From Rufibacter psychrotolerans (GTDB taxonomy: Bacteria > Bacteroidota > Bacteroidia > Cytophagales > Hymenobacteraceae): DNA of 64,000 bases. The translations under genes were made by a program, and so were the position numbers. Under the pieces are notes generated by a model that ran no database searches, was not told where the DNA came from, and saw only the letters and a program-made list of their open reading frames with translations. The DNA is taken from contig NZ_JAFFJV010000004.1 of assembly GCF_016924645.1 (NCBI RefSeq), forward strand, positions 248,001 through 312,000. The letters are read 5' to 3'. This document shows, piece by piece, positions 1 through 8,131 of this stretch (within the stretch, counting starts at the first letter, position 1; the number at the start of each line of letters is the position of its first letter).

Positions 1-412
1 TAGCTTGAGCCATTACACTCTCATCTGACTTGACTACCGAGATCAACCTTCCTATTTTTTCTAGGCTTTCCTTGTCGGAACTCCAGATAGCTAATCCCTC
101 TGCTTCATCGTCAAACCGAATTTTAGCTTCTATAGCTGGGTCTGACAATTGGATTGCTCCATAAATAATTCCAAGCCAGGTTGGTCCGCCTCCTTGATAT
201 CCTTTTTTACTTAAAAAAGCCAAGTGGCTATCTTTTTCATGGACATCGTAATAGTCAAGCCGGTACTCATTAGGACTAATTTCAACAAGAGTGCCTCTAA
301 TTGCCAGGTCTGGGTTATTTAATGCTAGTACTAATTTCTCGTTTTTAGGTGTCTGACTGCCTTTACTGCAACTCATAAGTAAAAGGAGTATAAATATGTA
401 AAGGTGCTTCAT
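1..412 (-). CDS. Imm51-like lipoprotein, partial (cassette 1 gene)
   Basis: The gene runs off the left edge; 137 codons are visible from the ATG at 412. Residues 1-15 form a lipoprotein signal peptide ending in LLMSC, so the product is probably anchored in a membrane. The later part reads IRFDDEAEGLAIWSSDKESLEKI, split here as IRFDDEAEGLAI and WSSDKESLEKI. This resembles the FDxEA...SSDKExL pattern I remember from immunity protein 51, a family that protects against polymorphic toxins. The assignment is by memory of the family pattern only. The start codon lies about 27 bases after the attC-like site at 439-506, leaving no room for an ordinary promoter, as in an integron cassette. Composition is AT-rich, unlike the chromosome to the right of 2859. 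Confidence 0.6.
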   Translation of the reverse strand, partial: MKHLYIFILLLLMSCSKGSQTPKNEKLVLALNNPDLAIRGTLVEISPNEYRLDYYDVHEKDSHLAFLSKKGYQGGGPTWLGIIYGAIQLSDPAIEAKIRFDDEAEGLAIWSSDKESLEKIGRLISVVKSDESVMAQA

Positions 413-438
413 CTAATTAATTTTATATTTAAACTAGC

Positions 439-506
439 GTACAACGTCTAGGCTAAACGGCGGGCAAGGCCGTCGGCCGAAGACTGGCGTTTAGGTGTTG
501 TTAAGT
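439..506 (-). repeat. attC-like site A1
   Basis: This is an imperfect inverted repeat between genes 1 and 2. In gene orientation it opens with ACTTAAC (506 to 500), closes with GTTGTAC (445 to 439) and has inner arms CCTAAACG / CGTTTAGCC. The core AAGGCCGTCGGCCGA is shared with the site at 2180-2245. The outer boxes fit the integron simple-site consensus RYYYAAC / GTTRRRY, with one mismatch in the second box. Confidence 0.75.
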
Positions 507-525
507 GACTTTGTTTTAGCTACTC

Positions 526-1335
526 TTAACTGAAAGATTCACCTGTGTTATACTCTACAGCCTCTGTTTCTTCTTCAGAGGTTTCGTAGAGCCCGTTCTT
601 TAATTTCCAGAAAACATAAAGTGAACCCAGAGGAATTCCGAAAGCCCAAGCTGTATTCAAGTAGCCCACCATGGAAAAGCTTATACCAAGCATGATTTGA
701 AAGTTGAGCAACTTGAAAAAAAGTCCACCTACTGCTGACCAGCCAATAGTGGGTACATTCAATAGAATGATGGCTAAGTACTTCTGCCATTTCTTCCTTA
801 GGTTGCTCTTCCGCACTTTAATTATCATATAGATATTAAAGGCAAATACAGAAAGGGCTAATAGTCCAAAAATCCAAAAAGTGGTTAAGTTTGGGATGGG
901 TTGCTTCACTTCCTGTAATTGGATATTGAGTATTTTGCCTGACTGGTCATCAAATAGTATTTGGAAGTAGCCGAACTCTTTTTCGTTTTCAAGTTGCAGG
1001 TATAAAATAGTTGTGTTAGGCAACTGCTTATTTTCCCCTGAAGTGAAGGTTTTCACTGTTTTTATAAAGGTGTATTCAAGCTCTTGTCCAAAATTATTAA
1101 CCACCAGTTCTCTCAAAGAGCTAAGACCGCTTTTTAGGTTTTGAATGTCTGTCCCTTTTGCTGTTTCATGCTCCATAGCCATCAAGGAAACAGCCTTGTC
1201 ATAATTTTCTTTAAGAACAGCACCTACAAAGTTTTTCGCGGTGTCTTTATACTCCAATGAATTACCTAGAAAGGTGCAACCTGCAAATAAGATTGTTAAT
1301 ACAAGAAGTAGGATTGATAATTTTAATTTTCTCAT
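526..1335 (-). CDS. lipoprotein with C-terminal membrane segments (cassette 2 gene)
   Basis: The product has 269 residues and I do not recognise the family. Residues 1-20 form a lipoprotein signal peptide (LTILFAGC). Residues 25-140 are a soluble domain that looks like a small alpha/beta DUF3887- or NTF2-type fold, but this is a guess. After residue 150 come three or four hydrophobic segments, at about 151-172, 186-205, 208-228 and 230-244, and an acidic tail. The ATG at 1335 follows the attC-like site A2 by 19 bases and the stop precedes A1 by about 20 bases. The ORF therefore fills one cassette (445-1359). It is AT-rich. Confidence 0.75.
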   Translation of the reverse strand: MRKLKLSILLLVLTILFAGCTFLGNSLEYKDTAKNFVGAVLKENYDKAVSLMAMEHETAKGTDIQNLKSGLSSLRELVVNNFGQELEYTFIKTVKTFTSGENKQLPNTTILYLQLENEKEFGYFQILFDDQSGKILNIQLQEVKQPIPNLTTFWIFGLLALSVFAFNIYMIIKVRKSNLRKKWQKYLAIILLNVPTIGWSAVGGLFFKLLNFQIMLGISFSMVGYLNTAWAFGIPLGSLYVFWKLKNGLYETSEEETEAVEYNTGESFS

Positions 1336-1353
1336 TCTTTAATTTTCAATGAC

Positions 1354-1485
1354 ACTTAACGGTTGGACTATGGCAAGTGGCGATTTTCAGAGCAAGTTCT
1401 TGCCGACCATGACAATGATAGCTATAGGATTCGGTGCGCTAAAAGCCTAGATTCACGCAGCCATTTGCTATAGCTTTTGTTAGCC
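1354..1485 (-). repeat. attC-like site A2
   Basis: This longer attC-like site separates genes 2 and 3. In gene orientation it starts GGCTAAC (1485 to 1479) and ends GTTAAGT (1360 to 1354), a perfect GTTRRRY box. The outer arms CTATAGCAAATGGC and its counterpart near 1370-1382 pair imperfectly. The interior carries a second small hairpin around TTGCCGACC. Confidence 0.75.
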
Positions 1486-1497
1486 ACTGGTGTTTTC

Positions 1498-2166
1498 TTA
1501 TTCTTTTAGATGTAATATACCGTCATTAATTCTGTTCAATATAGTTTCATAAACTTCCTTACCCAGGATTTTCTCAAAGACTGAATTGATGTCTAAATAT
1601 ATATTGTTTATTCTAAATATTTGGTCTTCTAGAAAAGGACTTTTCATTATAAAATAGCTCTCTGTTTTAGACTTTACGATTCCTAAAAACTGAGATTCGT
1701 TTTTGATGTCAGATATATCAATAATTCTTGTAGTTTGTGTCTCTGTGAGTTTTTCAGTAAAGCATTTGAACTCCAAGGAATCTTTATCAATAATGACTTT
1801 ATTCTTTCTAGTCAAATTCCCCAATTCACTTGCAACGACGCTAAATTGTTCAATTTTATAAATTACAAGATTTTCTTTATTACATTTAGATTCCTCAAAA
1901 TTAGATAAGTCAAAAACTGTTTTTTTAATCTTAACCAACAGATGTGGTAGAATTTCATAGATATTTTGGTGAGAAATTTCTAAAACTGTGTAATGCTCAC
2001 CCTTACTATTAGTTAAATGCAGATCGAAAATTCCTGATCTGTTTCCAAACGAAAATGTATAATGAAACCCTTTACTTAGAAATGAATTTCCAAATACCAA
2101 TTTATTCCCAAGGATCGTAAACCACAGGTTATTATTTAGTTTTATTTTATTAGCAATTTTATTCAT
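1498..2166 (-). CDS. hypothetical protein (cassette 3 gene)
   Basis: The product has 222 residues from the ATG at 2166; an in-frame ATG three codons upstream (2175) is also possible. I do not recognise it. There is no signal peptide or membrane segment. The sequence is rich in Lys, Asn, Ile and Phe, with alternating beta-like stretches in residues 15-80 and a C-terminal helix. The stop codon is 13 bases from A2 and the start 14-20 bases from A3, so the ORF occupies nearly all of cassette 3 (1360-2185). It is strongly AT-rich compared with thyA and everything to the right, which suggests acquisition. Confidence 0.7.
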   Translation of the reverse strand: MNKIANKIKLNNNLWFTILGNKLVFGNSFLSKGFHYTFSFGNRSGIFDLHLTNSKGEHYTVLEISHQNIYEILPHLLVKIKKTVFDLSNFEESKCNKENLVIYKIEQFSVVASELGNLTRKNKVIIDKDSLEFKCFTEKLTETQTTRIIDISDIKNESQFLGIVKSKTESYFIMKSPFLEDQIFRINNIYLDINSVFEKILGKEVYETILNRINDGILHLKE

Positions 2167-2179
2167 GAATTGCACTTTT

Positions 2180-2245
2180 GGCTAACGGCTTGTATAAACG
2201 ACGGCGAAGGCCGTCGGCCGAGATGACGTTTATACCTTGTTAGCG
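2180..2245 (-). repeat. attC-like site A3
   Basis: This is the cleanest copy. In gene orientation it begins CGCTAAC and ends GTTAGCC. The inner arms TATAAACG / CGTTTATA pair perfectly, and the GC-rich core (GGCCGACGGCC) is shared with A1. It lies 11 bases after the stop of the DUF2750 gene. Confidence 0.8.
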
Positions 2246-2256
2246 GTAGGCTTTTT

Positions 2257-2706
2257 TTACAATTCTTTGACTTGCGACTCTAAGTCATTTATATCTTCAA
2301 ACTTTTGCAAGTAGAGTTTTTTGCCAGAGCTTTTCAATTCTGCAATTATTTCAAGTATTAGGTCGAATGGCTCAACTTCATGGCCGAACATGTTCTGGTC
2401 GAAATTAGTCCCTATCAGAAGTCCGTCATTGTTCATGCCTACACACCAATTCTCCAAAAACTCTGAGAGAGGTATTTCAGTCGGTGTATAGTTTGCCCAT
2501 CCGTCCTTGGCGCATGCCTTTGCCAATGCTCTTTCTGACCAGAAACAAATCATCTGTATAGGATTATCGTCCTCGTCTTCGTAGTTGTTTGAACTTGAAG
2601 TAGCGAATCCTTCTTCACTTTCAAGTCCAATTACGATTTCTGTTTCGCAAATTTTCTTGATGAATCGTTCGTGTCTTTGCTTGACAATTATAGAATCCTG
2701 TATCAT
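2257..2706 (-). CDS. DUF2750 family protein (cassette 4 gene)
   Basis: From the ATG at 2706 the product has 149 residues. It matches my memory of DUF2750 along its length: RHERFIKKIC near the N-terminus, WATSSS-like FATSSS, FWSERALAKACAKD, PLSEFLENWCVGMNNDG, then a C-terminal helix. The function of the family is not established. The open frame extends upstream to 2838, but that stretch runs through the hairpin site A4, so the later start is preferred. No signal peptide is present. The gene fills cassette 4 (2186-2729) between A4 and A3. Confidence 0.8.
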   Translation of the reverse strand: MIQDSIIVKQRHERFIKKICETEIVIGLESEEGFATSSSNNYEDEDDNPIQMICFWSERALAKACAKDGWANYTPTEIPLSEFLENWCVGMNNDGLLIGTNFDQNMFGHEVEPFDLILEIIAELKSSGKKLYLQKFEDINDLESQVKEL

Positions 2707-2723
2707 TTTATTTTTAAGCTTAC

Positions 2724-2807
2724 CGCTAACTACTAGATAAACCGAACACATTCGGTTTATCCAACCAAATGTCTTTGGATAAACCGAATGTGTTCGGCTT
2801 ATTAGCC
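2724..2807 (-). repeat. attC-like site A4 / long hairpin at the 5' end of the array
   Basis: Two 27-base arms, beginning GATAAACCGAACACATTCGG on the + strand at 2736, are almost perfectly complementary around a 14-base loop. Each arm is itself palindromic. Outer boxes in gene orientation are GGCTAAT (2807 to 2801) and GTTAGCG (2730 to 2724). It is the last such site before thyA. Confidence 0.6.
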
Positions 2808-2858
2808 ATATAGTTTCAGTTAGATTATTGTTAACCAAACAAAAAGTAAGACATCTAT

Positions 2859-3653
2859 TTATACCGCCACCGGTGCTTTAATCCCCGGCCACGGTTCATA
2901 CTCTTCTAGCGTAAAATCCTCATAGGCAAACCCGAAGATGTCTTTCACGTCGGGGTTCAGTTTCATTTTGGGCAAAGGGCGCGGCTCGCGGGTGAGTTGC
3001 AGTTGGGTTTGCTCCAGGTGGTTGCTGTAGAGGTGCGTGTCGCCACCGGTCCAGATGAACTCGCCGGGTTGCAGGTCGCAGACCTGGGCCACCATCATGG
3101 TGAGCAGCGCGTAGGAGGCAATGTTGAAGGGCACGCCCAGGAACACGTCGGCGGAGCGTTGGTAGAGCTGGCAGCTTAGCTTGCCCTCGGCCACGTAGAA
3201 CTGGAAGAACGCGTGGCAGGGCGGCAGTTTCATGTTGTTGACCTCGGCCACGTTCCAGGCGCTCACAATCAGGCGTCTTGAGTCGGGGTTGCGTTTGATC
3301 TGGTCAATGACCTGGGCAATCTGGTCTATGTGGCCGCCGTCGGGCGTAGGCCAGGAGCGCCACTGCGAGCCGTACACCGGACCCAGGTCGCCGTTGGCAT
3401 CGGCCCACTCGTCCCAGATGGTCACCCCCCGCTCCTGCAGCCACTTCACGTTGGTCTCGCCGCGCAGAAACCAAAGCAGCTCGTAGATGATAGACTTAAG
3501 GTGCACTTTCTTGGTGGTCACCAGCGGGAAGCCCTCCTGCAGGTTAAACCGCATCTGGTAGCCAAACACACTGAGCGTACCGGTGCCGGTACGGTCTTCT
3601 TTCTTCACGCCATGGTCCAGAATGTGGCGCATCAAGTCTAAGTAAGCCTGCAT
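2859..3653 (-). CDS. thyA: thymidylate synthase
   Basis: ThyA converts dUMP to dTMP using 5,10-methylenetetrahydrofolate, the only de novo route to thymidylate. At 264 residues it has exactly the length of the E. coli enzyme. The catalytic cysteine is C146 in [10 protein letters not shown], the same number as in E. coli. The folate/dUMP motif [17 protein letters not shown] and DTHLYSNH are intact. The gene is GC-rich like the rest of the chromosome. Downstream, where folA is often found, lies the AT-rich cassette array, starting about 50 bases after the stop. Confidence 0.98.
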   Translation of the reverse strand: MQAYLDLMRHILDHGVKKEDRTGTGTLSVFGYQMRFNLQEGFPLVTTKKVHLKSIIYELLWFLRGETNVKWLQERGVTIWDEWADANGDLGPVYGSQWRSWPTPDGGHIDQIAQVIDQIKRNPDSRRLIVSAWNVAEVNNMKLPPCHAFFQFYVAEGKLSCQLYQRSADVFLGVPFNIASYALLTMMVAQVCDLQPGEFIWTGGDTHLYSNHLEQTQLQLTREPRPLPKMKLNPDVKDIFGFAYEDFTLEEYEPWPGIKAPVAV

Positions 3654-4139
3654 GATTATAATTAGAAATTATGAATTAGAAATTAGAATTGGGTGAATCC
3701 ATTGTGGGCTTGAAGATAGGAAAAAAGGAATTGACGGGCTCCCCCTTTACCAGCGGGAAATTTTAGTGCCGCTGTTTTTAGCCTGTTTTCGCCAAACCAA
3801 GCCTGAAACGAAGGGCAAGCGGATAAAAGACACAGGAACTGGATTGGTGCTCCCCTACCCTCTGCTGCTACAAAACAGGGAAAGCGGTTTCTCTCACTTT
3901 GTAGAGACTTGCAGAATGACAAAGGTGATGCGGTGGTAAAATGCTGAGGCGGCTTTTTGTGGACTGTGTAAGTGCAAGGGTTAAGCTCGCTTATGCACCA
4001 ACATCCCCCTACCCCCTTTCAAAGGGGGACGAAATGCGTGCTGGACTTTAGTGAATCAGAGAAAGTTCCTTCTACAGCACCTGCACAGGGGCAGAGGCTT
4101 CCAGAGCCATCACCATGATCTCTAATACTTAATTCCCAG
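3654..4139. other. intergenic region without a supported gene
   Basis: It holds an A/T-rich tandem-like run (AATTAGAAATTA units, 3659-3690), a 36-bp palindrome copy at 3774-3809 and a short C/G palindrome, CCCCCTTTCAAAGGGGG, at 4012-4028. An open frame at 3683-3922 has no family resemblance and is not called. Confidence 0.6.
3774..3809. repeat. 36-bp dispersed palindrome copy
   Basis: This intergenic copy begins GTTTTTAGCCTGTTTTC and ends GCCTGAAAC. Confidence 0.6.
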
Positions 4140-4571
4140 TTATTCATTCTCCTCCGTGTGCTGCCTTTCCTGCTTTTCACTCAGGGGCCAGATGTAGGCG
4201 GTGGACTGTTTTTTCCAACCGATGGCTTTGTAGAAGTCTCCCTTGCCCGGGGCAGCGGTGAGCGTGATGAAATGATAGTCCTGCAGTTTCTCCCGCAGCG
4301 TTTCCACGATGAACGAACCCACTCCCTCGCCCTGAAAGTCAGGATCTACCACCACGTCGGCCAGCATGGCGTAGTACTTCCCGTCGTCTACCGTCCGGCC
4401 GAAGGCTACTACCTCGTCGGCCTCATCATAGATAAAGATGGAATAGGAGCTTTTCTCAAAAGAGGCCTTTATGTCCTGGGGCTCTCGCTCAGACCAGCCT
4501 ACTTTGGCGAAAATATCGTCCATCTTCTTCCAATCTATGGTCGCGTAATCGGGGTTGATCTTGTGTTTCAT
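4140..4571 (-). CDS. GNAT family N-acetyltransferase
   Basis: This 143-residue acetyltransferase of the GCN5-related superfamily transfers acetyl from acetyl-CoA to an unknown amine. Motif A is clear: VVVDPDFQGEGVGSFIVETL, with the CoA pyrophosphate loop QGEGVG at residues 80-85. A C-terminal FYKAIGWKK, typical of motif B, follows. It resembles the small YhbS/AttT-type stand-alone GNATs. It stands alone between thyA and a long spacer. The substrate cannot be told. Confidence 0.9.
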   Translation of the reverse strand: MKHKINPDYATIDWKKMDDIFAKVGWSEREPQDIKASFEKSSYSIFIYDEADEVVAFGRTVDDGKYYAMLADVVVDPDFQGEGVGSFIVETLREKLQDYHFITLTAAPGKGDFYKAIGWKKQSTAYIWPLSEKQERQHTEENE

Positions 4572-5057
4572 CGCTTAAAACCTTTTGCAAGTGGCAGGCA
4601 GGACCCTTATGCCCGGGTATGCTATGTGGTGCCGGGGAAGTCTCCCGCAGCCTCCAAGGGCACCTAGCAGGGCTTGCTCCAGGCCGGCTTCTTTGTACGC
4701 CCATCTTCCCAGGAAGTTCGGGCCTCTGGCCGATGCGGGCGAAAGGGTTGAGAACCCAGGTCCGACCTTCCCAGAACCTTTTCCTTGCTGCGCTCCTAAG
4801 AATGTTCTAGCGCCAACAAACAGCCCGCTCCTTGCTGCCTGCGGCTTGGATGAATAAACCGGAGCGCGGGCTTCCGGCTGGGGCGGGTCTTTGTCGGGTT
4901 TTCCTGCCGCGGGCGCAGAGGGTTTATGGCGAAAGCCCAGAAAAACAGTATTTAAACTTCAACAGTTTTTTTCCCGGCGCGTTGCTAAGGAGCTGTGGGT
5001 GCTGCCATTGCCGAATTATTTATATTGGCGCACCTTTTCACTAGCCAAACCTGACCT
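4572..5057. other. intergenic region without a supported gene
   Basis: Several overlapping open frames exist here because the DNA is GC-rich, but none looks like a protein family. The only pattern I see is a diverged 36-bp palindrome copy at 4922-4957 (GTTTATGGCG...TTTAAAC). The promoter of the next gene should lie near 5010-5050. Confidence 0.5.
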
Positions 5058-6851
5058 ATGAAAAAATACCTGTGGATGGCGCTGGTCGCCGGAGCCTTGC
5101 TGTCTTGCCAGAAAAAGGGAGCGCCCGAGTCTGCCCCGGCCAACGTAGCCAACAACCAGCAGCTTGCCACCCTCTTTGACCAGTACTGGGACCAGAACGC
5201 GCGCTTTTTCCCCCTGGAGGCCACTGCCCAGGGCGACAACCGCTACAACCACCTCCTGCCCAACGACAACACCCGGGCGTTCCGCGACAGCCTGCAGCAG
5301 TACTACCAGCAGTACCTGGACCAGCTGCACCACTTTGAGCGCCAGGACCTGAACGCCAACGACCAGATCAGCTATGACATTTTTGAGTACGAGATGGAAA
5401 CCCGCCTGGAAGGCCTGAAGCTGAATACCTGGATGATCCCGTTCCAGCAATTCTGGGGGCTGCCGCTCACCATGGGCCAACTGGGCTCGGGCACCGGCAA
5501 CCAGCCGTTCAAGACCACCCAGGACTATGAGAACTGGCTGGGCCGGGTACAGGGCTTCACCGTCTGGGCCGACAGTGCCATCGCCAACTTCCGGAAAGGC
5601 CTGCAAACCGGCGTGGTGCTCCCCAAGCCGCTGGTGGTGAAAATGATCCCGCAGATGCAGAGCATGGTGGTCACAGACCCTACCCAGAGCCTGTTCTACG
5701 GCCCCATCCAGAACTTCCCGGCCGAGGTACCCGCCGCCGACCGCCAGCGCCTGACGGAGGCCTACCGGCAGGCCATCGCTACCCAACTGGTGCCCACCTA
5801 TCAGAAACTGGCCCAGTTCCTGCAGCAGGAGTACCTGCCCAAAGCCCGCACCTCTACCGGCATTTCTGAAGTGCCGGGAGGCAAGGACCTGTACACCTAC
5901 TACGTGAAGTACTGGACCACCACCAACCAATCGCCCAACGACATCTACAAAACCGGCCAGCAGGAGGTAAAGCGCATCCAGGGCGAAATGCTGAAAGTAA
6001 AGGAGCAGGTGGGCTTCAAGGGCAACATGGAGCAGTTCTTCACCTACCTGCGCAACAACCCCCGGTTCACGCCCTTCAAAACCCCCGAGGAAGTGCTGAA
6101 TGCGTTCCGGTCCATCCAGGCCAAAATAGAGCCTAACCTGGCCAAAATGTTCGGCCGTACGCCCAAAACACCTTTTGAGATCAGGCAGACCGAAGCCTTC
6201 CGGGCCGCCTCCGCCTCGGCGGAGTACAACCAGGGCTCGCCCGACGGCAGCCGCCCCGGCATTTTCTACGTGCCCATCTTAGACGCCACCCAATTTGCCA
6301 CCACCTCGGGCATGGAGTCGCTGTTCCTGCACGAGGCCATTCCGGGCCACCACTACCAGATCTCGCTGCAGCAGGAAAATGAGCAACTGCCCAAGTTCCG
6401 CCGGTTCAGCTGGTACGGGGCCTACGGCGAAGGCTGGGCCCTCTACACCGAGTCGCTGGGCAAGGAGCTGGGCCTCTACACCGATCCGTACCAGTACATG
6501 GGCGCCCTGGGCGATGAGATGCACCGCGCCGTGCGCCTGGTGGTAGACGTGGGCATGCACACCAAGGGCATGACCCGCGAGGAGGCCATCCAGTACATGC
6601 TGGCCAACATGGCCATTTCTGAGGAAGGCGCCATTGCCGAGATTGAGCGCTACATGGCCATTCCGGGCCAGGCCCTTTCTTACAAGATTGGCCAGCTGAA
6701 AATCAGGGAACTGCGCGACAAGTACCAGAAAGATTTGGGTGAGCAGTTTAAACTAGCCGCTTTCCATGATGAGTTCCTCAAAGACGGCACCATGCCGCTG
6801 AGCCTGGTAGAAAAGAAGATGGACGCCTGGGCCAAACAACAGAAGCAGTAA
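5058..6851 (+). CDS. DUF885 family lipoprotein (predicted metallopeptidase)
   Basis: The 597-residue product starts with a lipoprotein signal peptide ending LLSC (C17), so it is probably anchored in the periplasm or outer membrane. The rest is one DUF885 domain. The family hallmark HEAIPGHH lies at residues 425-432, followed by GEGWALYTE at 457-465, a metallopeptidase-like zinc-site arrangement. Proteins of this family are assumed to be peptidases; no substrate can be inferred. A strong hairpin terminator follows at 6884-6922, so the gene is monocistronic. Confidence 0.92.
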   Translation: MKKYLWMALVAGALLSCQKKGAPESAPANVANNQQLATLFDQYWDQNARFFPLEATAQGDNRYNHLLPNDNTRAFRDSLQQYYQQYLDQLHHFERQDLNANDQISYDIFEYEMETRLEGLKLNTWMIPFQQFWGLPLTMGQLGSGTGNQPFKTTQDYENWLGRVQGFTVWADSAIANFRKGLQTGVVLPKPLVVKMIPQMQSMVVTDPTQSLFYGPIQNFPAEVPAADRQRLTEAYRQAIATQLVPTYQKLAQFLQQEYLPKARTSTGISEVPGGKDLYTYYVKYWTTTNQSPNDIYKTGQQEVKRIQGEMLKVKEQVGFKGNMEQFFTYLRNNPRFTPFKTPEEVLNAFRSIQAKIEPNLAKMFGRTPKTPFEIRQTEAFRAASASAEYNQGSPDGSRPGIFYVPILDATQFATTSGMESLFLHEAIPGHHYQISLQQENEQLPKFRRFSWYGAYGEGWALYTESLGKELGLYTDPYQYMGALGDEMHRAVRLVVDVGMHTKGMTREEAIQYMLANMAISEEGAIAEIERYMAIPGQALSYKIGQLKIRELRDKYQKDLGEQFKLAAFHDEFLKDGTMPLSLVEKKMDAWAKQQKQ

Positions 6852-6883
6852 ACTTCCCCCTCTTCCCTTTCTGTAACCACCCC

Positions 6884-6922
6884 AGAACGCCTGCCGCCCT
6901 CTCGCCGCAGGCGTTCTGTTTT
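6884..6922 (+). terminator. rho-independent terminator
   Basis: Perfect 11-bp arms (AGAACGCCTGC / GCAGGCGTTCT) are followed by GTTTT, 33 bases after the DUF885 gene. Confidence 0.8.
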
Positions 6923-6953
6923 AGGGCCCATTTGGTAGAAACAGGCCCAAAAC
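6918..6953. repeat. 36-bp dispersed palindrome copy
   Basis: It begins GTTTTAGGGCCCATTT and ends GGCCCAAAAC; it overlaps the tail of the terminator. Confidence 0.75.
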
Positions 6954-7019
6954 CTAAGGGCGGCGTTGGATTTGCCCGGTCTCTCAGGTCCTGCCGTGGC
7001 GCTACCCACTGATTGGCAT

Positions 7020-7055
7020 GTTTCAGCGGCGTTTTCCTGAAAACGGCCCTGAAAC
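7020..7055. repeat. 36-bp dispersed palindrome copy
   Basis: This well-preserved copy begins GTTTCAGCGGCGTTTTCC and ends TGAAAACGGCCCTGAAAC. Confidence 0.8.
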
Positions 7056-7330
7056 AAGCCCCAACTGGTAAAAGATAACTTTTATAGCACTTTTCAGGTA
7101 TGGAACAGGGAAGATCTCCCGGAAGAGGTTCGGCCAAGGTTAGGCTTACTCCCCCGCTTTCCCGGGTCCCCCGCCTTCAGCCCCCCAGTGGCTCCTCATT
7201 TACAGCAGAACATACCTGCCGTTATACTGGTATCTGCTGTTTTTAGCGTATTTTTACTAGAATTTCACGCAGATGGCCCCTTATGGGCGGCTTACTGCCG
7301 CGAGAGTTTATTATTTAGCGCACCAATTCT

Positions 7331-8131
7331 ATGAAGATTGTTTATTCTGCAGTAGTCGCGTTCAGTTTGTTGTGCACGGGGGAGGCCGCAGTGGCGCAGA
7401 CCCTGGCCACGCCTCCGGCCACCAGTAAGGCTCCGGCCCCTTCTAATAAGCAGCAGGATTCTAAACTGGGCGCTAAGATCAACGCCATCATCAAGAAGCA
7501 GACGCCCACCACGCCGGCCCCGGCTGCCAAGCCCGCCAGCACCGCCGTGGCTAAGCCGCAGGCGGCCTCACAGGCAGCCGCCCAGGACAGTACTTCCCGG
7601 CCCGCACCCCGGCCCCAGTCTAAGGTAGACCGGCTCATTACTGAGCGGGAGCAGTTGGTGCTCAAGTATGATTACCTCAAGACGCAGGAAAACAACTTCT
7701 GGGGCAGGGCCTCCAAGGAAGACATGATTGCCGTGATTGATGCCCTCAAAGACATCCTGCGCAAAGACGAGCAGATCATCCACGCCGTGGAGCAGGCCAA
7801 CCTGGAGACCCGCCGCAACGTGGCCCGTCGCGCCGCCGAGCTGGAAGCCGAGGCCAAGAAGCTCAACAGCCAGGTGCAGGGCGACAAACGCGTGATCACC
7901 GATAACATCTACGACCTGAAAAGCTCGGTGACCAACGCCCAGAACCTGCTCAAGCGCAAAGACCGCCAGATCAAAGACCTGGAAGAGCAGCTGCAAACCT
8001 CCAAAGACCAGAAATTTGAGCACGACGCCATTGCCGCCTTCTTCGCCATGCTGTGCGTGCTGCTGGGCGGCTACATTTTGCGGCTCAGGGGCAAGCTGGC
8101 CAACTACACCCAGAAGAAGGTGAAAGCATGA
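7331..8131 (+). CDS. hypothetical membrane-anchored coiled-coil protein
   Basis: The product has 266 residues and no family I recognise. Residues 1-22 are a signal peptide ending AVAQ. Residues 25-100 are a low-complexity Ala/Pro/Thr/Lys-rich linker. Residues 100-225 are charged and helical with heptad-like spacing, clearly coiled coil after about 165. A single membrane segment lies at about 230-250, followed by a short basic tail. It overlaps the next gene by four bases (ATGA), so the two are probably co-translated. Confidence 0.8.
   Translation: MKIVYSAVVAFSLLCTGEAAVAQTLATPPATSKAPAPSNKQQDSKLGAKINAIIKKQTPTTPAPAAKPASTAVAKPQAASQAAAQDSTSRPAPRPQSKVDRLITEREQLVLKYDYLKTQENNFWGRASKEDMIAVIDALKDILRKDEQIIHAVEQANLETRRNVARRAAELEAEAKKLNSQVQGDKRVITDNIYDLKSSVTNAQNLLKRKDRQIKDLEEQLQTSKDQKFEHDAIAAFFAMLCVLLGGYILRLRGKLANYTQKKVKA

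Larger units (their letters stand above)
6852..7330. other. intergenic region with terminator and two 36-bp palindromes
   Basis: After the terminator (6884-6922) come palindrome copies at 6918-6953 and 7020-7055, and a diverged half-copy near 7238. No gene is supported. Confidence 0.6.

Noticed and set aside
3683..3922. 79-codon leftward open frame after the thyA start region
   Set aside because: It crosses a 36-bp palindrome copy, has no family resemblance and no start context.
4585..5044. Overlapping rightward open frames of 60-90 codons
   Set aside because: They arise from GC-rich non-coding DNA; composition and sequence look random.
5016..5930. Long leftward frame opposite the DUF885 gene
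   Set aside because: It is a shadow frame of a GC-rich gene; the + strand carries the HEAIPGHH metallopeptidase motif and a lipoprotein signal.
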